A stretch of 64,000 nt of DNA. Origin: Pelagicoccus albus. Its GTDB lineage: Bacteria > Verrucomicrobiota > Verrucomicrobiia > Opitutales > Opitutaceae. The position numbers were made by a program, and so were the translations under genes. How positions within the stretch are numbered: position 1 is the first letter of the stretch; each line of letters opens with the position of its first letter. The notes beneath the pieces were generated by a model. It saw only the letters and a list, made by a program, of their open reading frames with translations. It was not told the origin of the DNA and did not search any database. The DNA is taken from contig NZ_JACHVC010000013.1 in NCBI RefSeq assembly GCF_014230145.1, forward strand, positions 310,001 through 374,000. The letters are read 5' to 3'. Below, piece after piece: positions 28,803 through 37,853 of the stretch.

Positions 28803-29363
28803 TCAGGAGGCAGGCAACTGCTGCATAGCCTGCAGCTTTTCCAAAATCAAACGCAGAGCGCTCGAATACCTATTCGGAGTAAACCCGATCCCTTCGAGGA
28901 GTTTGCTGATCGGTTTCCATTCGCCGATCTCGATCTCGTCGTGATTGAGTCGGAATGGTCCATTTCCGGTATCGCGATAGACGTTGATAAATTCCTGACC
29001 CGTGGCGTCGCAAGGGGTCAGCTGAAAGAGAAACTCCAGTGGCTTGGTAGCCGTGTAGCCGAGCTCTTCGTCCAGTTCGCGGTGTGCTGCCGTAAGGTAG
29101 TCTTCGCCTTGGTCGACATGTCCAGAGCAAGAAGAGTCCCATGCCCCTGGCCAGCTGTCTTTCGACATGGCACGTTTTTGAAGGAAAACTTCTCCCTCAT
29201 CGTTAAAAATAAGTACGTGGACCGCGCGGTGGCGGAGCTTTTCGGCGTGGGCTCGTGAGCGGGTCGCTTGCCCTACGACTTGATCGTTTTCATCGACGAT
29301 GTCGAAAATATCTTCTTGCATGGACTGGTTGGAGCGGAAATCTGGAAAGGCTGTCAGGCCCAA
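28803..29363 (-). CDS. Nudix hydrolase (Idi/YfcD-like)
   Basis: Up to 186 aa; a second ATG (MQEDIFDIVDE, at about 29321) gives the more usual start for the family. The Nudix box GHVDQGEDYLTAAHREL-DEELG matches GX5EX7REUXEEXGU exactly and follows FLQKRAMSKDSWPGAWDSS, the substrate region shared with isopentenyl-diphosphate isomerase and YfcD. The IPP-isomerase catalytic Cys in the IDI motif TNTCCSHP is not present as such (here DSSCSGHV), so a generic Nudix diphosphatase is the safer call. Confidence 0.85.
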   Translation of the reverse strand: MGLTAFPDFRSNQSMQEDIFDIVDENDQVVGQATRSRAHAEKLRHRAVHVLIFNDEGEVFLQKRAMSKDSWPGAWDSSCSGHVDQGEDYLTAAHRELDEELGYTATKPLEFLFQLTPCDATGQEFINVYRDTGNGPFRLNHDEIEIGEWKPISKLLEGIGFTPNRYSSALRLILEKLQAMQQLPAS

Positions 29364-29417
29364 ACGCCAGCAGAGCGCGTGCCGCTACACGAGTAAAAAA
29401 ACCTCCTAATTTCCACC

Positions 29418-29873
29418 ATGCCAAAAGTTTCCGTAGAACTCATTCACGAAGTCCTTTCCAACAATAATCTCGAGCCGGACATGATCACAGCCGTGCTCAA
29501 ACAAATCGAAGAGCAAGCTGCAGCAGAGGCGGAAGCGGAAAAAGCGAATCGCGAACCCACCGTCAAAAAGCAATTTGTCATCATCGTATCGGATCCGAAT
29601 GGCACCATCCCAAGCGAAGACTATGTCGGCTGGGTAGCCCAAATTCCAGAGGACGACCCTGTCGGAGAAACAATGGACCGGCTGATTCGAGCTTCCTACG
29701 AGTACAACATTTCTAAAAAGGGCCGCAAATACCCGGTGAAGACTGTCGGCGAGGCTTGCGAGGCTGTGGGCGCTCGTTTCCTGAAAGAACAGAGTCTAGC
29801 CATAAAGAACAAGGTCCCGGTCGCTGTCGTCCGCACCGACAACAAGATTCCAGAAATCGAGAGCGATTTCTGA
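29418..29873 (+). CDS. conserved-looking cytoplasmic protein, unknown function
   Basis: 151 aa. A helical N-terminal part (about 1-45, rich in Glu/Ala) is followed by an alpha/beta region with KKQFVIIVSDPNG, EDYVGWVAQIPEDD and an internal YPVKTVGEACEAVGARFLKEQ. No known domain is recognised. Divergent from the Nudix gene, and its own terminator follows. Proteins of this length and style occur as hypotheticals in Verrucomicrobia by recollection. Confidence 0.7.
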   Translation: MPKVSVELIHEVLSNNNLEPDMITAVLKQIEEQAAAEAEAEKANREPTVKKQFVIIVSDPNGTIPSEDYVGWVAQIPEDDPVGETMDRLIRASYEYNISKKGRKYPVKTVGEACEAVGARFLKEQSLAIKNKVPVAVVRTDNKIPEIESDF

Positions 29874-29913
29874 TCACCTGGCGATAGATAGAGCGAGAGC
29901 TCATCCAAAATTC

Positions 29914-29940
29914 AGCTGCGGATTTGCCCGCAGCTTTTTT
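29914..29940 (+). terminator. Rho-independent terminator after the 151-aa protein
   Basis: Stem AGCTGCGG/CCGCAGCT (29914-29921 and 29928-29935) with a 6-nt loop, followed by a T run (29935-29940). It separates the hypothetical gene from ovoA. Confidence 0.88.
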
Positions 29941-30052
29941 GTGCCTAGATTCGTTTTCAAAAGTGTTGAGGTGCAGCCTGACAAAGCATCTCCAACGCCC
30001 TCTCTTGTAGCGCCCCTGCCTACCGAGAGAAACCATAACCGATTACACCAAT

Positions 30053-32185
30053 ATGACTACCAACTCGGCGACCACGGAAATCAAGACCCCCTACACCGTA
30101 AACCTCTCAACAGGAGACCCCGAAGCCAAACGCGAAGAGATTCGCCGCTATTTCCACGAAACCTATGATGCCTACGAGGCCCTCTTTGAACCGTTTTTGG
30201 ACAAAGTAGCCTACACGACGAGAGCCGACGCCCTTAGGCATCCACTGATCTTTTACTACGGACACACCGCCACCTTCTTCATGAACAAGCTGGTGCTTGC
30301 AAAACTAGTGGATCGCATCAACCCCGGCTTCGAATCCATTTTCGCCATCGGCGTGGACGAAATGTCGTGGGACGATTTGAATGAAGCTCACTACGCCTGG
30401 CCAGATCCTGACGAAGTCCGCGAATACAGAGCTCAGGTCCGTGAATGTATCGATCAGCTAATCAGCAAACTGCCGATAAAGCTGCCGATCGGATGGGAGA
30501 GCCCCTTCTGGCCGATCATGATGGGTATCGAGCACGAACGTATCCACCTCGAGACAAGCTCTGTACTGATTCGTCAACTACCAACGAGCCTTCTCGATGG
30601 CGAACATCCAGCATGGCAACCTAGCGATTCGGATACGACACCCCAAACAAACGAAATCATTGCTGTGCCAGGAAAAAGCGTCGCACTCGGCAAATCACTC
30701 GAGGATGCCTATTACGGATGGGACAACGAGTACGGAACTTACTCGAAGGAAATAACAGACTTTGGAGCCAGCAAGTATTTGGTATCCAATGACGAGTTCT
30801 TAGCTTTCGTTCAGGATGGTGGTTACTCGAATCGGGATTTCTGGACCGAAGAAGGCTGGAACTGGGTAAGCTACGAAAAGGCAACCTGTCCTCGCTTCTG
30901 GCTGCCTCAACCCGATGGTAGCTACAAATTTCGAACCATGTTGAAAGAGATCGACATGCCTTGGTCTTGGCCGGTCGAAACCAACTATCTAGAAGCAAAG
31001 GCCTTCTGTAACTGGAAGGCTGCCAAAACCGGCCAGCCTGTACGCCTGCCGACAGAGGAAGAATGGTATCGACTGCTCGACTACACCGAAGTCCCCGATG
31101 CCCCCGCTTGGAAGAAAGCTCCGGGCAACCTAAACTTAGAAGGCCCCGCCTCATCAGTACCGGTCGATACCCATCCATTTAAACATGGCTTCTACGACGT
31201 GGTCGGCAACGTTTGGCAGCACACTGAAACACCGATCCGCGGATACGACGGATTCGAAATCCATCCTCTTTACGACGACTTTTCGACCCCGACTTTCGAC
31301 ACGAAGCATAACATGATCAAGGGCGGATCTTGGATTTCCACAGGAAACGAGTTGATGCGTGACTCTCGCTACGCCTTCAGGAGACACTTCTACCAGCACG
31401 CAGGCTTCCGCTACGTCATTAGCGACGCCCCAGTCGAGATACCAGACGACTCATGGGAAACGGATCCAGAAGTAATTCCGTACTGTGAATTTAACTACGG
31501 CAAAGAATACTTCGACGTAGACAACTATCCCGAAAAGTTGGCCCAAATCTGCCTAGACATCGCTTCTGACCGCAAACGCGAGAAAGCCCTCGTTCTGGGA
31601 TGCAAAACCGGACGAGCCGCTTTCGAACTCGCTGCCGGCTACAAGAACGTGACAGGCATCGACTTCAGCGCTCGGATGATTCGCATTGGGGTTCAGCTCA
31701 AAGAAAAAGGCTACACGCAGTACACTTTGCCCGAAGAGGGAGAGATATCATCCTTCCATCAAGTTAAGCTGCAAAACCTAGGGCTGGATGGAACGCGAGA
31801 CCGGGTTGAGTTCATGCAAGGCGACCTTTCGAACCTTAAGGAAATTTACCAGGGATACGATCTGATCCTCTTGGATACGCTTCTGGAACGAAGTTACGAT
31901 CCTCAGAAATTCCTCGAATCAGCTAGCAAACGCCTCAACGAGGGCGGCCTACTAGTCATCGCTTCGACTTATGACTGGCAAGAAAAAGTAACAAGTCGCG
32001 ATCATTGGCTCGGAGGGATTAAGGTGAACGGAGAAAACGTCACCGGGAAGGACCGCATCGAAGAATTGCTGAGCAAAGAATTTAAAAAATTGGGCACGTC
32101 TCGAGATCTCGAATACGTTCTGCGAAGGACCGCTCGCACTTTCGACCATAACATTGCCGACCTCACTGTTTGGGAAAAGCGCTAG
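30053..32185 (+). CDS. ovoA: OvoA: 5-histidylcysteine sulfoxide synthase with fused N-methyltransferase
   Basis: 710 aa in three parts: an N-terminal DinB-like domain (about 25-185) with the iron triad His71 (YYGHTATFF), His161 and His165 (EHERIHLE); a formylglycine-generating-enzyme-like domain (about 205-440) with EAKAFCNWKAAKTGQPVRL, NVWQHTETP and KGGSWISTGNEL; and a C-terminal SAM-dependent methyltransferase (about 470-710) with LVLGCKTGRAAFEL and GIDFSARMI. This is the architecture of OvoA, which couples cysteine and histidine to a sulfoxide on the way to ovothiol and methylates the imidazole. EgtB (ergothioneine) lacks the fused methyltransferase. OvoB, the C-S lyase, is not in the window. 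Confidence 0.92.
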   Translation: MTTNSATTEIKTPYTVNLSTGDPEAKREEIRRYFHETYDAYEALFEPFLDKVAYTTRADALRHPLIFYYGHTATFFMNKLVLAKLVDRINPGFESIFAIGVDEMSWDDLNEAHYAWPDPDEVREYRAQVRECIDQLISKLPIKLPIGWESPFWPIMMGIEHERIHLETSSVLIRQLPTSLLDGEHPAWQPSDSDTTPQTNEIIAVPGKSVALGKSLEDAYYGWDNEYGTYSKEITDFGASKYLVSNDEFLAFVQDGGYSNRDFWTEEGWNWVSYEKATCPRFWLPQPDGSYKFRTMLKEIDMPWSWPVETNYLEAKAFCNWKAAKTGQPVRLPTEEEWYRLLDYTEVPDAPAWKKAPGNLNLEGPASSVPVDTHPFKHGFYDVVGNVWQHTETPIRGYDGFEIHPLYDDFSTPTFDTKHNMIKGGSWISTGNELMRDSRYAFRRHFYQHAGFRYVISDAPVEIPDDSWETDPEVIPYCEFNYGKEYFDVDNYPEKLAQICLDIASDRKREKALVLGCKTGRAAFELAAGYKNVTGIDFSARMIRIGVQLKEKGYTQYTLPEEGEISSFHQVKLQNLGLDGTRDRVEFMQGDLSNLKEIYQGYDLILLDTLLERSYDPQKFLESASKRLNEGGLLVIASTYDWQEKVTSRDHWLGGIKVNGENVTGKDRIEELLSKEFKKLGTSRDLEYVLRRTARTFDHNIADLTVWEKR

Positions 32186-32211
32186 AGTTCGAAACTAAGA
32201 CTATTTCCAAG

Positions 32212-32244
32212 GGCATCCTTATCCGGGATGCCTTTTTTATTTTT
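32212..32244 (+). terminator. Rho-independent terminator after ovoA
   Basis: Stem GGCATCC/GGATGCC (32212-32218 and 32226-32232) followed by TTTTTTATTTTT, 26 bp after the ovoA stop. Confidence 0.93.
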
Positions 32245-32251
32245 CCCTATC

Positions 32252-32297
32252 TAAAAAATAAAAAAAAGCTGCGACCGGCAAAAAACCGATCGCAGCC
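32252..32297 (-). terminator. Rho-independent terminator of the symporter operon
   Basis: 11-bp stem with one mismatch (32268-32278 and 32286-32296), followed in the minus direction by a long A/T-rich tract (T8-A-T6 on the transcript strand, 32252-32267). It faces the ovoA terminator. Confidence 0.9.
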
Positions 32298-32363
32298 AAA
32301 AAAGACTATCCTAAATAGCCGCTGGCCTACGCGATGGCAGGACAGCGAACTTTGAGATTTGGA

Positions 32364-34073
32364 CTAACCCAGCCAGAAGCTGAAGTAGAGATATAGGCCG
32401 AGTACGAGCACTGCGATCAAACCAGACAGAATCTTGTTGCCAGTATCCCAGCTTGCCTTGAGGTCGCCATCGTCGTCGTCCTTCATGGAGCTGTAAGTGA
32501 GACCCTTGGTCTGCGCTTCAGTCGGTGGAGGCGTGAGAAGAGATACCACTACAATGATTACGACACTGATGGCGAAAAGAACACCAGTCGCGTAGAGCCA
32601 GTTGTAGTCTCCGATCGCTGCGAGGAATGCTGGATCGCTGATCTTGTTCTCAGCTGTTCCGAAGAAGGTTTGAACAGTGAGCTTCGCCATACCGAGCACA
32701 AAGCCGAGACCAAGTCCCCAAGCTGCGCCCTGAGCGTTAACGCGCTTCCACATCACGCCGAGGAGGAACACGGCCGCGATTGGAGGAGCGAGGTAACCTT
32801 GCACGCTTTGCAAGTATTGGTAGAGGCCTCCACCTGCGACGAGCTTCATGACAGGGATCCAGAGCATACCTGCGCCCACGACCACTGTAGTCGCGATACG
32901 ACCCGCGGTCACATAGTGTTTGGAAGGCATTCCAGGACGGAGCTTTTCGTAAATATCAACGGTAAAGAGCGAGGCACTGGAGTTGAAGAGAGATGCGAGC
33001 GAGCTCATCAAAGCCGCCAACATACTTGCCACGATCAAACCACGAATACCCACAGGAAGGAGCTCGGTCACCAAGGTTGGGAAAACCATATCGCCGTTGA
33101 TTACTTGCTCAACGCCTGCAGCGGTAATGATTTCCTTGAGTGGGATCTGTATGAGACCCTTCTGGTGCAACGCCCAACCGATCAAACCTGGGATGAGGAA
33201 GATCAGAACTGGGGTGACCTTGAGCAAACCACCGAAGAGCGCGCCCTTACGAGCTTGAGTGAGGTTAGCCGCAGTCAAAGTACGCTGCACGATGTATTGG
33301 TCTGTACACCAGTACCAGATACCGATGATCGGAGAAGCGATCAAAACGCCGAGCCATGGGAAATCAGGGTCCGACAAAGGTCTCCAGAGCGCGAACTGGT
33401 CAGCATTGGCGCTCGCCAAGGAGACCAACTCGTTCCAGCCACCCAAACGGCTCAAACCGTAAGCAGTGATGAGGAAGGAGCCGAAAATGAGGATGATCGC
33501 TTGTGGCGCCGAAGTGTAGAGAACAGCCTTCATACCGCCGAAAACGGTGTAGAGGCCTGTCAGGATAACCGTCATGAACGCACCGACCCAGAACGCAGCT
33601 TCCGGAGAACCGAAAGTGTCTGGCATCAGAACCTGGAATACCAACGCACCCGCGTAAACCGTTACGCTCACCTTTGTGAAAACGTAAGCGACAAGGGAAA
33701 CCAGAGAGAGCAGCCAACGCGACTTGGCGTTGAAACGCTTTTCCAGGAACTCAGGAATCGTGTAGACGCCTGACTTGTAGTAGAACGGAACGAATACGTA
33801 GGCCAGAAGGATCATTACCCAAGCGTGCAGTTCCCAGTGGGCCATAGCCATACCGGTCGACGCACCTTGCCCTGCAAGTCCTACGATATGCTCGGAGCCA
33901 ATGTTAGAAGTGAAGATCGAAGCGCCGATCGCGAAGAAGCCAGCATTACGGCCAGCCAAGAAGTAGTCGGAGGTATCGCTCTGATTTCGACCGGACCACC
34001 AGGCTATCAACCCGATTCCTACGAAATAGAGGGCGATAACCGCCCAGTCCATTGCTTGAAGTGTGCTTTCCAT
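32364..34073 (-). CDS. sodium:solute symporter (SGLT/SSS family)
   Basis: 569 aa with about 14 hydrophobic segments. Seen: DYFLAGRNAGFFAIGASIFTSNIGSEHIVGLAG (SSS signature around helices 1-2), WYWCTDQYIVQRTLTA (the conserved sugar-symporter WYWCxDQxxVQR segment) and LMSSLASLFNSSASLFTVDIYEK. These are shared with Na+/glucose, galactose or myo-inositol symporters. The neighbouring mutarotase and GH51 suggest import of an arabinose- or xylose-like sugar, which is inference. Second gene of galM-symporter with 17 bp between them. Confidence 0.93.
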   Translation of the reverse strand: MESTLQAMDWAVIALYFVGIGLIAWWSGRNQSDTSDYFLAGRNAGFFAIGASIFTSNIGSEHIVGLAGQGASTGMAMAHWELHAWVMILLAYVFVPFYYKSGVYTIPEFLEKRFNAKSRWLLSLVSLVAYVFTKVSVTVYAGALVFQVLMPDTFGSPEAAFWVGAFMTVILTGLYTVFGGMKAVLYTSAPQAIILIFGSFLITAYGLSRLGGWNELVSLASANADQFALWRPLSDPDFPWLGVLIASPIIGIWYWCTDQYIVQRTLTAANLTQARKGALFGGLLKVTPVLIFLIPGLIGWALHQKGLIQIPLKEIITAAGVEQVINGDMVFPTLVTELLPVGIRGLIVASMLAALMSSLASLFNSSASLFTVDIYEKLRPGMPSKHYVTAGRIATTVVVGAGMLWIPVMKLVAGGGLYQYLQSVQGYLAPPIAAVFLLGVMWKRVNAQGAAWGLGLGFVLGMAKLTVQTFFGTAENKISDPAFLAAIGDYNWLYATGVLFAISVVIIVVVSLLTPPPTEAQTKGLTYSSMKDDDDGDLKASWDTGNKILSGLIAVLVLGLYLYFSFWLG

Positions 34074-34090
34074 TGTTTGTTCCGATTCGT

Positions 34091-35254
34091 TTACTTAGAG
34101 CTAAACTTGTAGATGGTGGTCGTGTCGTAGACATCTCCTGGAGCCAAAAGCGTGCTTGGGAAGTTTGGCTGGTTTGGAGAGTCGGGATAGTGCTGAGTCT
34201 CGAGGCAGAACGCGCCGCGGTATTCGTAGCTCTTGCCAGACTGGCCAGTCATGGTCCCGTCCAAGAAGTTACCGCTGTAGAGCTGGATACCAGGCTCTTC
34301 GGTCATCACTTCCATCACGCGTCCAGTTGTGGGCTCGTAAACAGTAGCAGCCAAAGCCATAGAACCATCTTGGTTGTCGAGCACCCAATTGTGGTCGTAT
34401 CCACCGCCAAATGACAGCTGTTCGTTCTCGTCGCCAATACGTGCGGAGAGCGTATGAGCTGTGGTGAAATCAAAAGGAGTACCCTTCACTGGGCGAAGCT
34501 CGCCAGTCGGGATCAAGCCTTTGTCCACAGGGGTGAACTTGCTGGCGTTGAGGGTGAACTCATGATCGACGATCGTGCCCTCTCCTTCTCCCTTGAGGTT
34601 GAAGTAAGCGTGATTGGTCAAGTTGACGTAAGTCTTCTTGTCGGTAGTGGCGTGGTAAGTGATTTTCAGTGAATCATCGTCCTGGAGCCAGTAGTGGACC
34701 GTAATATCCAAAGTGCCGGGGTAGCCTTCTTCTCCATCCTCGCTCAGATAGGTGAGCTTCAAACCTTCGATTCCGTCCTTCACAACGGGCTCAGCTGTCC
34801 AGACGACCTTGTCGTAACCGATTGTTCCTCCATGGAGGTGACAGGGGATGTCGCCAGGCATATCGTTCTTGGCCAGGTCGTAAGTTTCGCCATCGATCAC
34901 GAACTGACCGTGAGCAATACGGTTTCCATAGCGACCGATTAAAGCGCCCTGGAAGCTGGAGTCCGCTTCGTATCCCGCGATGTCGGAGAAGCCTTGAACT
35001 ACATCCGCGTAATTGCCATCGCGATCTGGAGCAGTCAGACGGGTGACTCTTCCTCCATAGGTGATGATGTCCACTTCCATGCCATTGGCATTGTCTAAAG
35101 TGTAAAGCGTGACCGGCTCTCCAGATTTGCTTGTTCCGAAGGCGCTGCTCTCAACTGTATCGGATTCGGCGGTACAGCTTGCTCCGACGAGCATGGCGCC
35201 GGATAGCGCGAGCAGCTGAAGCGATGTTTTTAATGAAGGTCCATTAGATCTCAT
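34091..35254 (-). CDS. galM: aldose 1-epimerase (mutarotase), lipoprotein
   Basis: 387 aa. Interconverts alpha and beta anomers of aldoses. N-terminal lipoprotein signal (LLALSGAMLVGASC, Cys near residue 27), so it acts in the periplasm or at the membrane, unlike cytoplasmic E. coli GalM. Seen: YGNRIAHGQFVIDGETY; NDMPGDIPCHLHGG (catalytic His in the HGG motif); NLTNHAYFNLKG (second conserved His); and QLYSGNFLDG with GAFCLETQHYPDSPN (catalytic Glu). First gene of a two-gene unit with the symporter, divergent from the GH51 gene. Confidence 0.95.
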   Translation of the reverse strand: MRSNGPSLKTSLQLLALSGAMLVGASCTAESDTVESSAFGTSKSGEPVTLYTLDNANGMEVDIITYGGRVTRLTAPDRDGNYADVVQGFSDIAGYEADSSFQGALIGRYGNRIAHGQFVIDGETYDLAKNDMPGDIPCHLHGGTIGYDKVVWTAEPVVKDGIEGLKLTYLSEDGEEGYPGTLDITVHYWLQDDDSLKITYHATTDKKTYVNLTNHAYFNLKGEGEGTIVDHEFTLNASKFTPVDKGLIPTGELRPVKGTPFDFTTAHTLSARIGDENEQLSFGGGYDHNWVLDNQDGSMALAATVYEPTTGRVMEVMTEEPGIQLYSGNFLDGTMTGQSGKSYEYRGAFCLETQHYPDSPNQPNFPSTLLAPGDVYDTTTIYKFSSK

Positions 35255-35731
35255 AAGCTATTAATTGGTGTGTTAGGGGGGATATCAGTTGGGGTAAACC
35301 GACGCAGGACACGCGGCGCGATTTTGGCGATTTACACGAATAGACAAGGGAGAGTCAGAAACCGTTTCAGCTACACTCTGGCGGACTTTGGCGAAAGCGT
35401 ATAGTTGTGAGCTCGAGGCACGGGCGTGCGCCACAAGGATCGCAGCTCGAAAATTCGCAGATATGCAGGATCAATTTCGTTTTAGGGTTTGGGGTGTTAG
35501 GTTCGCGTCTTGATGTGCGCTAAATCTCCCGCGAAGAAAAACGCCCAAAAAGACTGGTGTACACTGCGTACTCTAGGCCTCCGGTCCAAGATGATTTTTA
35601 CTGAATAGTGACGATTTTTACTTAACAGTAAAGTACGCTTATTCTTGGCTCTCAGGCCACATCAGAGGATCGTTTTTGCCACCCCATCCCCCATTCGGGG
35701 GAGCATTTCGTACGAACCCAAAACGAACCCT
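35255..35731. promoter_or_regulatory. divergent promoter region galM / GH51 with tandem operators
   Basis: About 477 bp without a credible gene. Within it, 35593-35632 holds two copies of GATTTTTACT starting exactly 20 bp apart (35593 and 35613). Each begins an inverted repeat: TTTACT-gaat-AGTGAC (imperfect) and TTTACT-taac-AGTAAA (perfect arms). The pair looks like a double operator about 100 bp before the GH51 start. The rest shows no structure I can defend. Confidence 0.6.
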
Positions 35732-37714
35732 ATGAACCGACTGAAAACGACCTTGTTAGCAGTAGCTACCTCTACCCTCCTGCCTATGACCCATTCGGCA
35801 ACTGATAAACCATCGGAGAGCATCGAACTAGACCTCTCCCAAACCAGTGAAGCGATCAGCCCCTTCATCTACGGACAATTCATCGAACATATGGGCCGAT
35901 GCATCTACGGAGGAATCTGGGCAGAGATGCTGGAAGATCGGAAATTCTATTTCCCGATCACCGAAGACTACGATCCTTACAAATCCCTCCAAGACACAGC
36001 CTATCCTGTAGTGGGAGCCTCACCTTGGGAAATTCTCGGCTCAGCGTCGGGAGTGAGTATGGTACGCGAGGACTCATTTGTCGGGGAATTCACCCCCAAG
36101 GTCAGTGCGGGATCTGGCTTCCGCCAGAACGACTTAGCCACAATCGAAGACATGGACTACGATGGCTACATCTGGCTGCAGAACGCCGGAGCAGAACGAA
36201 GTGTGGTCAAAGTAACCTTCTCAACTGGTGGAAATAGTGAAAGCTCAACATTCACTGTACCAGAGGGCGCGTACCAAAAATTTCCCTACACCTTCAATGC
36301 CAAGGAGGAAACCTTGAAAGCGAGCCTAGCGGTCGAAGTTCTCTCTGGCGAAGCATTCGTGGGAACCCTTTCAATTATGCCCGCCAATAATGTGAGAGGC
36401 ATGCGGGCCGATACGCTCGAGCTTCTCAAAGAGCTCGACGCCCCCATTTACCGCTGGCCAGGCGGCAACTTCGTATCGGGCTACAATTGGCGGGATGGCA
36501 TCGGCGACCGCGATCGTCGCCCTCCTCGTAAAAACCCAGCTTGGACAGGAGTTGAGCACAACGACTTCGGTACCGACGAATTCATCGACTTCTGTCGGGA
36601 GATTAACACCGAGCCAACCATCGCCGCCAATACCGGCTTCGGCGACGCCTACTCCGCGGCCCAGTGGGTCGAGTATTGCAATGCAAACGGCGATACCATC
36701 GGCGGCCAATGGCGTGTAGACAATGGAAACTACGAACCGTACAACGTAAAATACTGGTGCGTTGGCAACGAGATGTGGGGCCCTTGGCAGCTTGGATTCA
36801 TGCAGCTCGAGCAATACGTGCTAAAGCACAACGAAGTCGCCTCCGCCATGCTCGACGCAGATAAGGATCTCGTTCTCATCGGAGTGGGAGCCGTCGATCA
36901 AATCAATGCGGACTACGATCCAAACCAAGCGAAAGCCGAAAAGCTGTGGTCGGTGGGCATGATGGAAGGTTCCGCCGATTACATGCACCTCATCTCGGAG
37001 CACTTCTACTCTGGCGAAACACCATGGACAGACGCTCAAGAACTCGAGCCCATCGAGCACGTCGTTCTCATGCGAGACCAGATCCGCCGCATATCTAGCG
37101 AGCACCGCAGACTTCAACCAGAGATCGAAGAGCTCAACGGCAAGACCATGTATATCGCCATGGACGAATGGAACTACTGGGATCGACAATATGAATACGG
37201 CGAACTGGGATGCGTCTACGATCTAAAGGACGCCCTCGGCACCGTAGTCGCCCTGCACGAATTCTATCGTCAAAGCGACCTGATCAAGATCGCAAACTAC
37301 GCTCAGACCGTAAATGTCATTGGCTGTATCAAAACTTCCAAGACAGAAGCCGAGTTCGCTACCACTGGCATCGTCCTGAAACTTTACCGTGCGGAATGGC
37401 AACCCATCCCAGTCGAAGTTCCCGTGGATGCCTATGGACATCTGGACGTAGCCGCCTCCAAATCGGAAGATGGCAAAACCTTGACCGTGAGCATCGTGAA
37501 CCCAACCGAAGAAGCGGCTTCTTTCGATTTCAGTATCGAAGGAATGAAACTCCCTAAGGAAGCAAAGGTGTGGACTATCACCGGACCAGACCACCGCTCC
37601 CACAACGCTCCCGGGGCTGAGCGTCAAGTCGACGCAGTCGAGTCCACTGCTAAGATTACCAAAGGCCTCAAGGCCCCTGCCCTTAGTTCGGTCCTTTACA
37701 GAATCGAACTCTAA
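35732..37714 (+). CDS. secreted GH51 alpha-L-arabinofuranosidase
   Basis: 660 aa from the ATG at 35732, which begins a clean signal peptide (MNRLKTTLLAVATSTLLPMTHSA). The longer frame from 35645 would put 29 hydrophilic residues before it. Releases terminal arabinofuranose from arabinoxylan or arabinan. Seen: FIEHMGRCIYGGIW at the N terminus of the catalytic barrel, RWPGGNFVSGYNW, the acid/base Glu in CVGNEMWGPWQLG, and the nucleophile Glu in MDEWNYWDRQYEYG. A C-terminal beta-sandwich (about 540-660) follows. Works with the symporter and mutarotase across the divergent promoter. Confidence 0.95.
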   Translation: MNRLKTTLLAVATSTLLPMTHSATDKPSESIELDLSQTSEAISPFIYGQFIEHMGRCIYGGIWAEMLEDRKFYFPITEDYDPYKSLQDTAYPVVGASPWEILGSASGVSMVREDSFVGEFTPKVSAGSGFRQNDLATIEDMDYDGYIWLQNAGAERSVVKVTFSTGGNSESSTFTVPEGAYQKFPYTFNAKEETLKASLAVEVLSGEAFVGTLSIMPANNVRGMRADTLELLKELDAPIYRWPGGNFVSGYNWRDGIGDRDRRPPRKNPAWTGVEHNDFGTDEFIDFCREINTEPTIAANTGFGDAYSAAQWVEYCNANGDTIGGQWRVDNGNYEPYNVKYWCVGNEMWGPWQLGFMQLEQYVLKHNEVASAMLDADKDLVLIGVGAVDQINADYDPNQAKAEKLWSVGMMEGSADYMHLISEHFYSGETPWTDAQELEPIEHVVLMRDQIRRISSEHRRLQPEIEELNGKTMYIAMDEWNYWDRQYEYGELGCVYDLKDALGTVVALHEFYRQSDLIKIANYAQTVNVIGCIKTSKTEAEFATTGIVLKLYRAEWQPIPVEVPVDAYGHLDVAASKSEDGKTLTVSIVNPTEEAASFDFSIEGMKLPKEAKVWTITGPDHRSHNAPGAERQVDAVESTAKITKGLKAPALSSVLYRIEL

Positions 37715-37743
37715 TCAAAGAAAACAAATTTTCACAACAAAGA

Positions 37744-37769
37744 CCGCCACGATCACGTGGCGGCCTTTT
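37744..37769 (+). terminator. terminator after the GH51 gene
   Basis: Perfect 8-bp stem CCGCCACG/CGTGGCGG with a 4-nt loop (atca), followed by CCTTTT. The T-run is short, so efficiency is uncertain. Confidence 0.7.
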
Positions 37770-37793
37770 GCGTTACCGCTAGTTCCATAGCAT

Positions 37794-37825
37794 AAAAAAT
37801 GGCGAGCCCCACTAGGAGCTCGCCA
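37794..37825 (-). terminator. terminator of the PhoX-like gene
   Basis: Perfect 8-bp stem TGGCGAGC/GCTCGCCA (37800-37807 and 37818-37825). In the minus direction it is followed by a run of six T on the transcript strand (37794-37799). Confidence 0.9.
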
Positions 37826-37853
37826 GGTATCAACTACTGAATACAGAGCCTGT

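Noticed and set aside
32670-33773. Long open frame (367 codons) antisense to the symporter gene
   Set aside because: It is fully opposite a clear SSS transporter and its translation has biased, low-hydrophobicity composition with no recognisable motifs, so it is a by-product of the transporter's codon use.
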